From contig WOGZ01000248.1 of assembly GCA_009733775.1 (NCBI GenBank), positions 1 to 49,995 of the forward strand: DNA of 49,995 bases, read 5' to 3'. Positions 34,348 through 45,567 of this stretch are shown here, in pieces; the first letter of the stretch is position 1, and each line of letters starts with the position of its first letter. Below the pieces are notes generated by a model. The model made no database searches. It was not told the origin of the DNA and saw only the letters and a list, made by a program, of their open reading frames with translations. The position numbers and the translations under genes are program-made. This DNA is from Alectoria sarmentosa. Its lineage: Eukaryota; Ascomycota; Lecanoromycetes; Lecanorales; Parmeliaceae.

Positions 34348-36405
34348 ATGGGCACTCGGGGCTACAGCATTATCCGTTACCGCGGCCGGTACTACTGCTT
34401 CTACAGTGGCGCGGACAGTATGCCAGACGCCTTGGGAAAAAGCATCGTCAACCAAATACCTGAAGATCCGCAAGCATATCAGGCCTGGTTGGCGGCCGAG
34501 CGGGCAAAAGCTGCGAAGTGGGATAAGGCTGTCCAGGATACCTTGGAGGTAGAGCGCGATTGTATCAATAATGGTGAAGACGAGGATTGCAGCCAAGGTT
34601 CCGAGACCTCAAGTAATAACCTCTCACCCTGGCAGCTATACGGACCGGATGTCGATCGCTTTCCTAGCTATGTGCCAGAGTTCAACGATCTGTTTTACGA
34701 ATGGATGTATGTGGTTAATCTTGATAGGGAGGTCTTCACCGTGGATCATGCGGTGCATTTCCAGCTGGACAAGATACCCAAGCACGACTGGGCTAATTCG
34801 CTTGGAGTTAGCGACAGTGAGGAACGGATCCTCCTCCCATGTTTTGTCCCTAAACAGTCGATTACAGATCTTTTTTTGAGGCTGGACCCTCCGGCCGCTG
34901 AAAATCTGCGAATGTATACTGACTTGAATGCGAAAATCGTCACAGCTAGAGATATCAAAGACTTCCCTCCCTCGTTGCGCCATGGACCTATTTTGTACGC
35001 TAGGATCTTCCAAATGTACCAGAGACAGCAGAAATCGGTACTTTCACATCTGCTTCTTGGTTGGGAGCCGAGCGAGCTGCATTTCCGCGAAATGGTGTAT
35101 GCTATTCTCTGCTTGGCATCTGCGGGATCCAGCTCTGTCGAGTTGGTATACTCGCAAAACCTAAGGGAAGGAGAAGGTCATGCTTTCCTATCGAAGGGTG
35201 TTGAAAAAGAGGCGACGACCGAATTTCTCGCGCATTTGGGGATTGGAGGTCACCTTGAAGGAAACGAGCCAGGCTCAGCGCCTGAGGGATTGATGTACTG
35301 GTTCCAAGGTGCATTGGTGCTTGTCACGGCGCAACTCAACCGTCCGGGCGCCTTGGAGGAGTCCGTTGCGCAAGTGGCCTCTTATTGCCGTGCCAAATTC
35401 CCGGAGAAGTCGAACAATGCGATTGTGATCTCGATCGAACACGTAGTTCTTGTCAGAGTATACGCCGATGGGAGGGTTGACCACACAAGGATGATGTCTT
35501 TGTTCGCATTACAGACTCATTATTCGAAAGATACAAGGGAGCGTTACAGTACCCTCGCCATTGAGAAAAAAGAAAGAGAGGTGAAAGAGTTTCTGGCACT
35601 AGCTGAAGCGGAGACCCGGAGACAGAAAAGACGAATAATGAGACAACAAGGTATCGATGTCGGAGAGGAGAGTGATGAACATCTGTCGAGTGACGACAGG
35701 GCAGAATTAGACAGCTGCCACCCGGCGAGCATCTTCAACAGTACCAACAACGCGCTTGATCGGTATTTGGGACGAGATATGGCCACTACCGAGCCGACAT
35801 TCATGGCTCTAGTTTCTCTGCTTGACGCCACGGCGCGCCAGCAACTGCCAAAGTCAAAACCCGTCGAAGGACGTCTCCCAACGGAGATTATAGGTTCATG
35901 ATTGCCAACATTGTCGATTTTGAGACATACTGCGCCTGCAAGATGGTCTCCAGGAATTTCCGCGATTTGTGTCAAGAGAACTTGAGAATTGGAAACAACG
36001 CAGTCACTGTCGTGCCGAATCCCGACACGAGGAGCTATACTCAGGTTCCAGAGTCTACGATGGTGATACACACAGGTATAATCGACAGAGCTTCCGAGCA
36101 CGACGTGGTGAGCTGCCGAGTCAACCTCCAATATTTCGCGTCGTCCAAGATTCAACGGGTCTTTCTCAGGACTTTCCTTTACGTGCTGGGAGAAGAGGTA
36201 GCGGGCAGAATGGTGTGGATGGAGCGACCTGGCAAATTGTCATCGGGAGCGAGCCTGGTCGGAGGAGTATGATATGTGGTCTGGAGATGGCGTTTGGACC
36301 GGTGCTTTGGTAATGAAGGTTAGAGACGTTTTCGGTTTAGCTTCTTTAGGGTCGGCTTGCATGTCTCTTGTTAGAATTGAGGTCTGTTCAATTAACATCG
36401 GGTAA
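34348..36405 (+). pseudogene. Decayed member of an uncharacterised fungal family (MGTRG start)
   Basis: The first 517 codons from ATG 34348 are open. The start MGTRGYSIIRYRGRYYCFYS followed by ALGKSIVNQIPEDPQAYQAW is the usual beginning of a fungal family without known function. A basic coiled stretch (EKKEREVKEFLALAEAETRR) lies near residues 410-440. Near 35899 the F-box-like continuation (IVDFETYCACKMVSRNFRDL) lies in another frame, as if one T had been lost after GAGATTATAGG. A second shift near 36100-36170 is needed to reach GVDGATWQIVIGSEPGRR, and a third near 36265 to reach YDMWSGDGVWTGALV. No introns explain these breaks. It is most likely a pseudogene, though repeated sequencing indels remain possible. 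Confidence 0.6.
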
Positions 36406-37180
36406 TCAAGTCACATCTTTTTCGAGGCCATTTGACCCCACCTCGACTTTTTTTCGCGAACGAGTCTCTCGCGCCCCAACAACAGACTCTTGGACTCTAG
36501 ATGCTTTCTTGCTTGCAGTCATTGCTTACTCTTGTTGCCGCAGATCTCTTTGCTTTCCCAGGCTGTTGACGCAGTAAGCCAAGATATTCGAATCTCGGCG
36601 ATAGCTTACTTTGCGTAGGACCTGATAGACAAGGAACAAGGAAATTCCCAATTATAGCTAAATAAGAGTCCCCGCAATGGCACGGGCCAGGACTCTCGGC
36701 ATGCAATTTATGCCATGCGATCTGTTCGTCAAAGAGGCTGTCAGAAGCGTCTAATCCACCAATGAAAATGCCACTACTTCTCCCCCCCCCGAGATCGAAG
36801 TGCTGATACTCATAAACCACGGCGCTCTCACCCATGTTTGGGTAGAACGCCGAGCGGGATTCCTAAAATTACTGCAGGTCATTGAAGACATAGTCATAGT
36901 ACATTATTCATTGTAAACACCAATGTTCGTTTCAACGAAAAAGTCATCAACGATCTTGCCATCCAATTTTTCACCGGTAGCTGTCATCCAGACAATCCGA
37001 CAACTTGTCACTATCAGAGCCGGCCAGTATTGAAAACTCGCAAGGTACACCAAATATCCACAGCGTGTCGGAGTCTAGAACCAAAGAATTGGAATTCCAC
37101 GGGAGGCGAGCATCGACCGAGGGATGATGCCGCTATATTGATGGCTTTCTTGAGGTTGGACTGAGGGAAGACCGTTTTCA
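36406..37180. other. Intergenic, no gene seen
   Basis: This lies between the decayed gene and the stop codon of the SesB-like gene. A run of ten C at 36782-36791 is the only simple sequence. Frames present are short and featureless. Confidence 0.45.
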
Positions 37181-39561
37181 TTAAGACGAACTATTGGTCA
37201 ATCGAGTAATGGTGACAGCTGATGCTTCTTTGACAAGACCTCTAAGAATATCACATACAATATCACAATCGTCGCTGTAGTCGGGAAACTTGACCATTTC
37301 GGAGTGATTGCATCCGATAGGATAAGATTGGTCTTCCTCCCACGAACGACCACTTCGCGCAGAATACCTGTCAACTAAAACGGCGGATTTACCACTCATG
37401 GACCATTTTCCGGTATCATCCTGGTGGGCCGTGGGAGACGCAGTTGTTTCAAAAAAAGAGACAACGTGAGAGTCGCGAAAGTTGAACACTTCGCGAAATC
37501 TCTCGATGAGTTCCTGCAATAAGCCGGCATCTTTACTCAAAGTTGTTAATAGTGGAAGATTGTGTTGCCCGTGGGCCATAGCGAGTAAGGAACTTATGTC
37601 CATTCCTTGATTGGGAACACCAAAGAATAGTATTCCAAAGGTCGACTTGAAGTTCCGTAAATCTGCGGCATCTCCGGATGCCATTTGTATCAGAGCCCTC
37701 TTCAGTACTAGTCCGCCTAGGGAATGTGCGACGAATATTAATGGCCGACTGCGTTCGTTACTGCCTAGAGCAACTTTGAGAGAGGCGCGAAATCTTGAAG
37801 CGAGGTCTGCAATGTTCTGACAACTTTCGCTGCCGGCGATTTTGGTGTCATAACCATATATCAAGACGCGGGCGCCAGGCAACTGATGTGGAAGGTAATC
37901 TCTCAACCACATGTATTGACTATCACGATGCTTCCAAGAGCCGAAGGCATGGCTTCCAAGGCCGGAAATAGCAATACAACTGAAATAAAGAGTTATTCAT
38001 CTCCTGAACACGGTATAATGAATAGATGACTTACTCAAGAACATGCCTATCGTCACTGTTTGGGCGGTACAATGAAGTAAATCCACTGAAATGCGTATCG
38101 ATCATGAGTGTGCGTCTATCGGTAATGTGTGATCCGGCTGCGGGGACGAGCCATTCGCTGCGGCTACCCTGGAGCTTCGCTGACTTGCCGCGAACGCGTA
38201 CTGTAGCTACCTGCTCCTGTCTTCCACCTGAACTTGCGGACAAAGAGTCAAGGTCTACGCTCTGCGTCTCTAGGGACTCCTCTAGAAGTGTCTTCGTACT
38301 TGCAAATCCAAGATCGAGCGGGATACCGCGAACTCGATAAGTCAGTACCTTGGAACTCTCCTCCGCGCCAGCTAAGATTTATCAACTCGAATCTTGGATT
38401 TGCAGCCAAGACTATGCATACTTGCCGCCGTCTTGCGCTTCGACCCCAATCTATCTGGATGCTTGACATAGAACACTTCTTGACCCGTATTCATCTCCGT
38501 GGAAAAAGCTGCGAGTCGCCTCTCAAGCTCGGAACCTAGTCCTCTATCATGCTCGATGGATGCCATTTTTACATCAAGGTATTTCAATGCACTCGGCTGC
38601 ATTGCATGTTCGTACAAGTCTTCGATGCTATCCGACACCAATTTCGATAGATCTTGAATCCCACCGCGTTTGAGATCGGCATAAGAAGTGGCCAATTGAA
38701 TAACGGTTTTTCTGTTTTCAGGTGAACCAAATACAGCAACTTTCTTAGAGATTATCTAGTTCACAAAGGTCAGCAGAGTCCCATGAGAGAAAAGCCGTGA
38801 AATGGTCTACCTCAATACCGACTTGGCATAAGAAGATGATTTCATACGAGAACATCTGATGCTTCTGGTGCTCTTGACGCATCTCGCTCAAAACATATTT
38901 TACGAGATCTTTGGCCACGCTGTGAACTCCTATAGGGGTGGCTTCCAAGAACATCAGACCGGCCCTAAGGTTTGAAATCCGCTTTAGTTGTGTTCAGCCC
39001 GCTGAGAGAAGACTCACGTTGCGATACCCCTAGGCAAGAATTTCGAATTATCGGGGTCGAAGATTGCGTTTATATGCGAGTAATACGTCGGACTGCAATC
39101 AATAAGAATCAAGGGTCTTGTCTCATTCTACCAAAAATGGTAAGCATAAACGATGAGACAACAGGAATCATGTTAAAAAGTACGTGTGTGACTGTACCTC
39201 CGTTCGTTTTGCGTGAATATCCTCCATTAAGTCGTCGAGCGCACGAACCGAATCAACAGTGTACTCAAAGTTAAATATACGTGCCTTGGGCGTATATTTC
39301 GGTAGGTCTTTTGAAATCTGAAGCTTCCAATGGCCTTGGAGCGTCAACGAGAGGTTGTTGCGAGCATGTCGAGATGGAAGTCGAGATGAAATATCGGGCA
39401 CGATAACAATACTAAAGGCGGATAAGTATCATCTAGGACGTTATCATGAAGGGAATAGACTGACTCAACCGAAGGTACCTCTGCCGCAGGGCCGTGGGGA
39501 TCAGGGAACAACTGCTTGAGAGGCTAAGGTAATCGTCATTTCGGTCAGCGAAGCTAGTCAT
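37181..39561 (-). CDS. Tandem SesB-like serine hydrolase, first domain catalytically dead
   Basis: Seven exons (39561-39479, 39411-39198, 39127-39018, 38964-38811, 38755-38422, 38332-38035, 37979-37181) give 663 residues; every intron is 53-89 nt and all phases agree. The second half is a SesB/SERAC1-like alpha/beta hydrolase: ISGLGSHAFGSWK, WLRDYLPHQLPGARVLIYGY, nucleophile elbow AHSLGG with Ser484, FGILFFGVPNQG and His623 in GCNHSEMVKF. The N-terminal part (about residues 28-170) has the same order: IVIVPDISS, LPKYTPKARIFNFEY, RPLILIDCSPTYY where the elbow should be, and LRAGLMFLEATPIG. It has therefore kept the fold but lost the GxSxG motif. SesB-like domains are used as effectors of fungal NLR proteins; here the protein stands alone. 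The first exon and start are the least certain part. Confidence 0.75.
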
Positions 39562-41668
39562 ACAACATAGAGGGCGACGAGATGGGAATATGGTGACAAA
39601 GCATACCATGATACTATGATACCATGATACTATGATACCATGAATCAACAGCGCAATCGTGGGCGGACTTTGAACTACCCAGCAAGGAAGGAAGGCCAGA
39701 TGGAGATCAAGACACACATGTGCCCCACCTGACGCGGCTGAGATGGATAGAATAAACTAGAGTACTTTACCTCGGGACCAGGGCTTGGCGTTTGATTGTT
39801 ACTAGTACATTTCAAGAACCCTGTTAGTACGTATTACACTATTAGTCGTATTTCTCGGAGAATATCCAACAGAAAGACCTTCAACTACTCTACACCGTCT
39901 TCTAATTTCCAAGATTCTGGTAGTCCACAATTTCTTAGAGTCATCATGGGATTTGTAACGATCTAGCCTCCATTAATTCTTGTGTCATCTCGGCAAACCT
40001 TCCCTTTTCGACTATACAGCTCTCACCGCGACGACAGTTGCGCCTCGAACGCTCGCGCATTGTGAATGGCAACAAGCTCAACTCCCCTGAAAGACGTTTA
40101 CCAGCTGAGACAGCGTTTCTGACCCCCCCTGCCATCGCTTCTACATTCCCAGCACATCTTCCTGGCCGAGCCTTCACCACCTCCCACCCAGTTCACTAGC
40201 CGACTACTCCCTCACCGACGAACACCGCCACCCTCCCCACCATCCTAGGATGCCCTAATTCAATATGTCAATGCGCTGCAATGCCTCCTGGCCTTGATAT
40301 GAAACTCGAACGGGACGTGGAAAGGTCATAACCCCATTATGCACAGCATGTAGTCATAGGGACAGGCCGAGATCGTCGGAGCGAAAAGATAAAAGATGAA
40401 GAGATGGGAGAAGTGAAAGGAGCTCTGAACTGCGCGAGGAGTCTACAGAAATTAGAGCGAAAAGGCGGAAGATTCTACAAAGCGGGAGCAAGTGGCCATC
40501 TCTCATTCTGAGCGAAATCAACGAGTGCTGCCAAATTTGCCCCCTGTGTATGTTCCAGCCATCCCGTCCAGTCCTTATAACCAATTGCTCCCTTCCCCAG
40601 TCCTGACACCTGAGCGCTAACAGACGCCATTATATGCTCTGTAGTCTTTTCACCTTTTCCCAGAGAAGGCCTATGTACCCTCCATCCCCAACACCCAAGC
40701 CGCACATGAGAGCTTCGTCCATCAATTCCTGAACTCCAAAACCGCCTTCATGAACGAGATTGAACTGCACACTACAAATGTAATCTTGCCGGAGGGAGTA
40801 TCCTACGATAGCACCGAAACCCAAGTCGCCGAGCCTGATCGGTCGGAATAGCTCAGGACTGAATTTATACTATCAAAAATACACCACGCCCATGATCCCC
40901 ATATGCGGCTGTTATTATAGAGGTATATGCTGCGGCACCATTGGACTGATACTTGACAACAAATCCAAAAAGCAGATCGGCACTACCATACGCACGACAT
41001 CACCCAACCATTTACGTTTGACACTGAAGAAACGAAAAGCAGCCGCTTTGTCTGAGTGTCCGCTGAAGAATATGAGAGTCGCTTTGACAAGGGCATGTAT
41101 TTGTAGGGAATGTGGTCATTTGTACGAGCCGGAGATACATCGCGAAGAACGGCAATGGTAGGAAGGGGATTTGGCATGGGAGGGTGGAGCCCGAATTTCT
41201 GGAGGGGATTGTCCATGAGACGTTACTGGGTGGGGGCGTGATTGAACCTTTCTTGATGAATAGTGTCTTTGACCGAAGCCTTTTACGTGGTTCAGTTCCT
41301 CCTCTAGAATCGTTTACGAACGTTTGATGCGCGTGCTTGATACCTTCAATCAGTTTGCTTGCTCTTTGCCGAGATTGACACATTCGTTGCCCATCAACAC
41401 CGAATCGATGAAGCATGTCTTCTATATACACAGAACACAGCTTTTCTGCGTTCCTCTATCAGATGTCTCCCTTTCAATCCATTTCCAGCGTCCACAAATC
41501 AACCCTCCTACCCAAGATCTGTGCCTGTATAAAACCCAGCATCCCCTCCAGTCTACCGAGCAAATCATCACCCAAGCTCAGGTACGCACACAATTTGCTC
41601 GACAGCACACCAGAACAATACCTCACTTTCGCAACCCTATCCACACAGCCTTGCGGGTAGCCTCTACA
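39562..41668. other. 2.1-kb intergenic stretch
   Basis: This lies between the divergent SesB-like gene and the small membrane protein gene. It contains the tandem repeat at 39604-39642. Several short frames on both strands show no signal, domain or splice logic. No RNA gene was recognised. Confidence 0.45.
39604..39642. repeat. Short tandem repeat of ATACCATGATACTATG
   Basis: There are about two and a half tandem units of a 16-bp motif just upstream of the proposed start of the SesB-like gene. Confidence 0.85.
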
Positions 41669-42034
41669 ATGGCCGCCCTCTTGATCCTCATCACGCCATG
41701 CCTCGCTCTAATGGCTCCTCTAATAACCCCAGCCATAAGCATTCTCGCTATACTAGCCCTTGCTATCACTCTAATCCTCATAATAGCCCTTCTTTTCCTC
41801 CAAACATGGACCACGAGACACCGCATGTCCTCAATGTTCCTTTGGGGTTATCCTTCTAAGACCGAACCAATCGGTCAAAGGTCCCATTTCGGACAGTTAG
41901 CGTGTTCAAAATATACAGAAGATGTCACCGTGGCTCATTCTGTGAAGCTTGATAGACATGACTTTAGAAACTTGGAGCTTGCGTCTGCAGCATCGTATGG
42001 ATATACCGCCTGGAGGTCAGACCTGGATACATAA
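41669..42034 (+). CDS. Small membrane protein, 121 residues
   Basis: The start ATG at 41669 has a strong fungal context (ACAATGGCC). Residues 1-48 are almost entirely Ala, Leu, Ile, Thr and Pro and would form one long or two short membrane helices, followed by a TWTTRHR basic boundary. The soluble tail of about 70 residues contains LWGYPSKTEPIGQRSHFGQL and ends in an ordinary stop. The frame stays open upstream of the ATG, but that part is not protein-like. Function is unknown; I recognise no named family. Confidence 0.5.
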   Translation: MAALLILITPCLALMAPLITPAISILAILALAITLILIIALLFLQTWTTRHRMSSMFLWGYPSKTEPIGQRSHFGQLACSKYTEDVTVAHSVKLDRHDFRNLELASAASYGYTAWRSDLDT

Positions 42035-42641
42035 ATGAGGAGACATGATTACCTCGGCCGTCCGTCCGTGCGGCATTATGGAAAGGGGTAAATGCTCCGT
42101 GATTGGACAAAAAGGCGCCGGGCGTCTCAATACAGGGGCTAGATGACTCAGCAACTGTAGCACTTGTTGTTCACTGTCCTACCTCTTCTATCCTGCCCTT
42201 TTCCAAACAAACTTGCCTTTTTCCTTACCCCACTCAATCAATTGTCTCCATAATTTGATAGTACAATCATTATTCTTCGACAGCAACTCAGTGTTACTCT
42301 CCGGAAACTTTACTTCTCGGGCCAGGCATATTCTCTGTGCATGTGCAGTTGTGTTGGAGAGGTGACGTTAGCAGCAATTGCCCTGGCAGCCATTTGGCAC
42401 CAAATAAAGCTAGATCTAACATCGTCTTGTCTGTTTGCTGCCAGATTCTCTTTCTGTCATACAGTTCTTTTTAGCCGAGCAGTAACACTCAAGAGATAGC
42501 ATCGGTGGACCCAGTGTAAAATTTACCAAGACTTTCACACATTCTCGCTTGGATCAAGTGCTGACTGGCATCTAGGCTTGGTGTGACTACCGTTTGTCTG
42601 CCATCTTTTAGTGTGTCCTGGCCAACATCAACACCTACTCC
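42035..42641. other. Intergenic, promoter of the modin-like gene
   Basis: No gene is seen between the small membrane protein and the modin-like gene. It presumably contains the modin-like promoter and leader. Confidence 0.45.
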
Positions 42642-44896
42642 ATGACGCGCTTTACACGCGAACAATACGTAAAGTTGCGTAATGCAGCACACATGGACGC
42701 TATTCGTAAATTTTACCAAGATCTCGAAGATGACCAGGTTGTCCATGACCGCCAGGGCGCTAGCCAGCCGTTAGCTACCCGGGCTGGTAATCAGGCTGAT
42801 AGAGGTATTGACGACGCATAGCACTGGTCTACCATCTTTGTTTCGCTAACACCAGCCGTCTAGATACTAACATCGGCTCCGTGAGCCAGCAACAAGGAGC
42901 CCACAACAGCTTGACGAACGATCACCATGAATCCGGCTCTCAAGATGTAAAGAACGTGGCGGTCGAAGAGCGACTCAGGATAACGGAAGAGATGGTGGCC
43001 GCTGATACTTCGCTTGCAGCGATTTTGAATTTAGAAGAGCGAGTCACGAGACTTGAAGAAAGACTCAAAGAGGATCTTCGCGTTGGTAGCGGTCGAGACA
43101 ATGATACTAAGGAGCCGGGACCAGTCCATGGACTGCACTTGGCACATAGCGGAAGTTCACAGGCCTCGGACCCAAAGGTCTCCGTTAGTGGCATCAAAGA
43201 GCAACACGGCATTGCCATCACTACAACTGCTGTTGCCCTCTACGCATTTTTTATCGCTCTGGGCGAACTCCTTGGGCAATACTGTGCAACACCTGAAGGT
43301 TACCGGAGATGCCAAACTTCCGTCATGGGGCCATGGGCAAAGCGGACACGCCTGCGATGGCGATGGGACCAATTCCGCTTCGAGACGCTCTTCACGACGC
43401 CTCAAATATTTCTCACAGCATTCCATGTTGATCCAAATCAGCAGAGAATTGCTACATTACCCACCGACGACAGTACTGAGTATATATCAGGGTCACCAGA
43501 ATCACGAATTCGTACCCTGAGTGTCCCCCAAGATGGAGAGGAGAAAAGTAGCGACTTGGCATGCTGGCTCCCGCTACTTGGAAGCCTCCATGAGAACGAG
43601 CGGGAGTTGCAGAGATACGGATGCTACTACGATCAGCATTTATTGTTTGGTTATCCAAGCGCGCGTGGTCAGCTAGTCGGTCCAGTATTGCGGTTTAAGG
43701 AAATGTCGTGGGACTCCATGCCGCCAGGGATTGAGCGCCCCTTTGCGGTAACAACTGTTTCCGACATCGCAATAATAGCTCGACGGCTCGGGATGTCGTG
43801 GGAAGCCTTCAACCCAGAAGGAGGCAACATGAGAGCTCAAGGCAATGGTCATGGCATTTTCTCCACTTCGGCAACATCCAGCGGCCTAGCTATGCAGTAC
43901 ACCCATCTTGAAGGTAGCGTGACATTCACTGACAAGTCGATCTTCCCAAATGTCTCAACCTTGTCGAAAGCAGAGCTTTACATTCCAACACGCGAAGCTG
44001 ATATGATGGGATTCGGCATTCTTCCTGGTTGCGACAGTCTCAATGTCCCATACTTCAAGGTGGGAACAACTGCCGAGGTTTACGCAACCATGGATATATT
44101 AGACAGTACCCACAAAGCCAGCACACAATTGAGAGACGTGAATCGCCTTCTTGTGGGCAAATGGGATGCGCATTGCATGTACGGTTTTTCGGATGTTATT
44201 GCTCTCGCTGCGCCTATGATTCGTCGCAGACATAGCACCATCGTCCGAGTTCCCATGCCGACCGAATTCTGTTCGAGTCTTCTGTCTCACAAAGAATGTT
44301 TTGTTGTGTTTCACAACCGGCTCAAGGAGCACGTGGGCACACGGTCCGATGTTATATTGTTGGAGCAGGCAGATTGGGTCTTGGAGCAGTATGAACGACT
44401 GAAGTCACGATACAGCGAATGGGAAAACGAAGCAGAAAATAACAACCGAGTTAATGATCGCGACTTGAATTTCCTTGAAGACGTGCATGGGTGTTGGGAT
44501 ACAGCCACGGACTATTTTGTGCAACTCCAACAGACACATCACTTGCAATACCTAGATCTGATGGCGTCCCACATCTCTCACGCTGTCAATTATTGGGGCG
44601 ATGCATGGAAACAGCTCAACCAAGGAAAATCTCGCGACAACTTCGGCCTCAGGGGTTTGGAAGCGGAAGGCTCTCACCTATATTTCGACTACTTACCTCT
44701 TATCGTTGAGGATATGCAGAGGAAAGGGTTTGAGGGACCCGAGAAGATTGTGCATGAGGCATGGTTCACCCTCATGTTCCGTGCTTTTTGTTGGTGGCGA
44801 TGTCATTCTTTACATCCAGGGGAAGATCAAGGCCACAAGGGCTCGACACTTCCTTCGCGCTACTGGGACAGCAAGTTGCCAGTGTACATCGGGTAG
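42642..44896 (+). CDS. Modin-like fungal protein
   Basis: Exon 1 42642-42804 and exon 2 42864-44896 are joined across a 59-nt intron (GTATTG, CTAAC branch point, CTAG) to give 731 residues. The frame of exon 2 has no ATG at its open end, so the upstream exon is required; ATG 42642 is the first in frame. Residues 95-126 form a short coiled coil. A hydrophobic segment lies at about 171-191, followed by QYCATPEGYRRCQTSVMGPW and RWRWDQFRFETLFTTPQIFL, the hallmark of fungal proteins usually labelled modin. The long C-terminal part (ELYIPTREADMMGFGILPGC, FVVFHNRLKEH) is conserved in that family but has no assigned activity. The name comes from Podospora modifiers of vegetative incompatibility; a role in that process here is only a possibility. 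Confidence 0.7.
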
Positions 44897-45567
44897 GCAA
44901 ATGAAACACCCCATCAGAGGAGTTGACGACCCCATCCCAAAAACCGATTAGCTCGTGATGGTCGGGCAACGGCTCTTTTGAGCGCCGCAGTTTCCTTAAC
45001 AAAGATTGGTAGGTATGAAGCTTAGACGGAATGGGCGGAGCGAATTGGTTCTTATTTAGCCAGAGAAAATGGTGCTTGCTTTTGAGTCTTTGCCATTACA
45101 GATGTCTCTATGTTCGTGGATCGGCCTTGTATGCAAACATCATGAATGGAAAGCTATTTAAAGAACCAACTAAGAACTATAATGATGCCGGGGCCCTCCA
45201 AGAATTGGCTAGATAGCTAATGAGTTGGTCTACCTTGTCAGTACTAAATGCAATCTTCGTCATGGATTCCATATAAGCTCCATTGATAGTAGAGTAATAC
45301 GGTCGCTAGAGACATAGCTTTGCTATGCAAGTTGTTGGAGCTAGATTTGATTGAGATACAAAAGGACGGGAGGAGAATCGAAGGCAGAACGTCCTACATC
45401 GCAGGTCTTCTTAGAGGAAAAATGACCATGGAGAAATTTATCCATCAAATTTGACGATGTTTGGTTGTCTGGATCTTAGCGTCGCGCGCTCTCGTCACGT
45501 GAGTCGCCAAGGATTTTGGGTAATTTGAGTTGGAAGGAACATCAACTCGCTATTGTTCGTGACGGGA
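44897..45567. other. Intergenic, promoter of the DUF7728-like gene
   Basis: No gene is seen. The right end carries a perfect E-box-like palindrome (see 45494-45502). Confidence 0.45.
45494..45502. promoter_or_regulatory. GTCACGTGA E-box-type palindrome
   Basis: The core TCACGTGA is a perfect 8-bp palindrome 66 bp upstream of the DUF7728-like start. It matches the CACGTG site of fungal bHLH regulators such as Cbf1-type proteins. Occupancy is unknown; a 6-bp core occurs by chance fairly often. Confidence 0.3.

Noticed and set aside
35544..36155. 203-residue minus-strand frame
   Set aside because: It lies antisense to the decayed MGTRG-family gene and has no family features.
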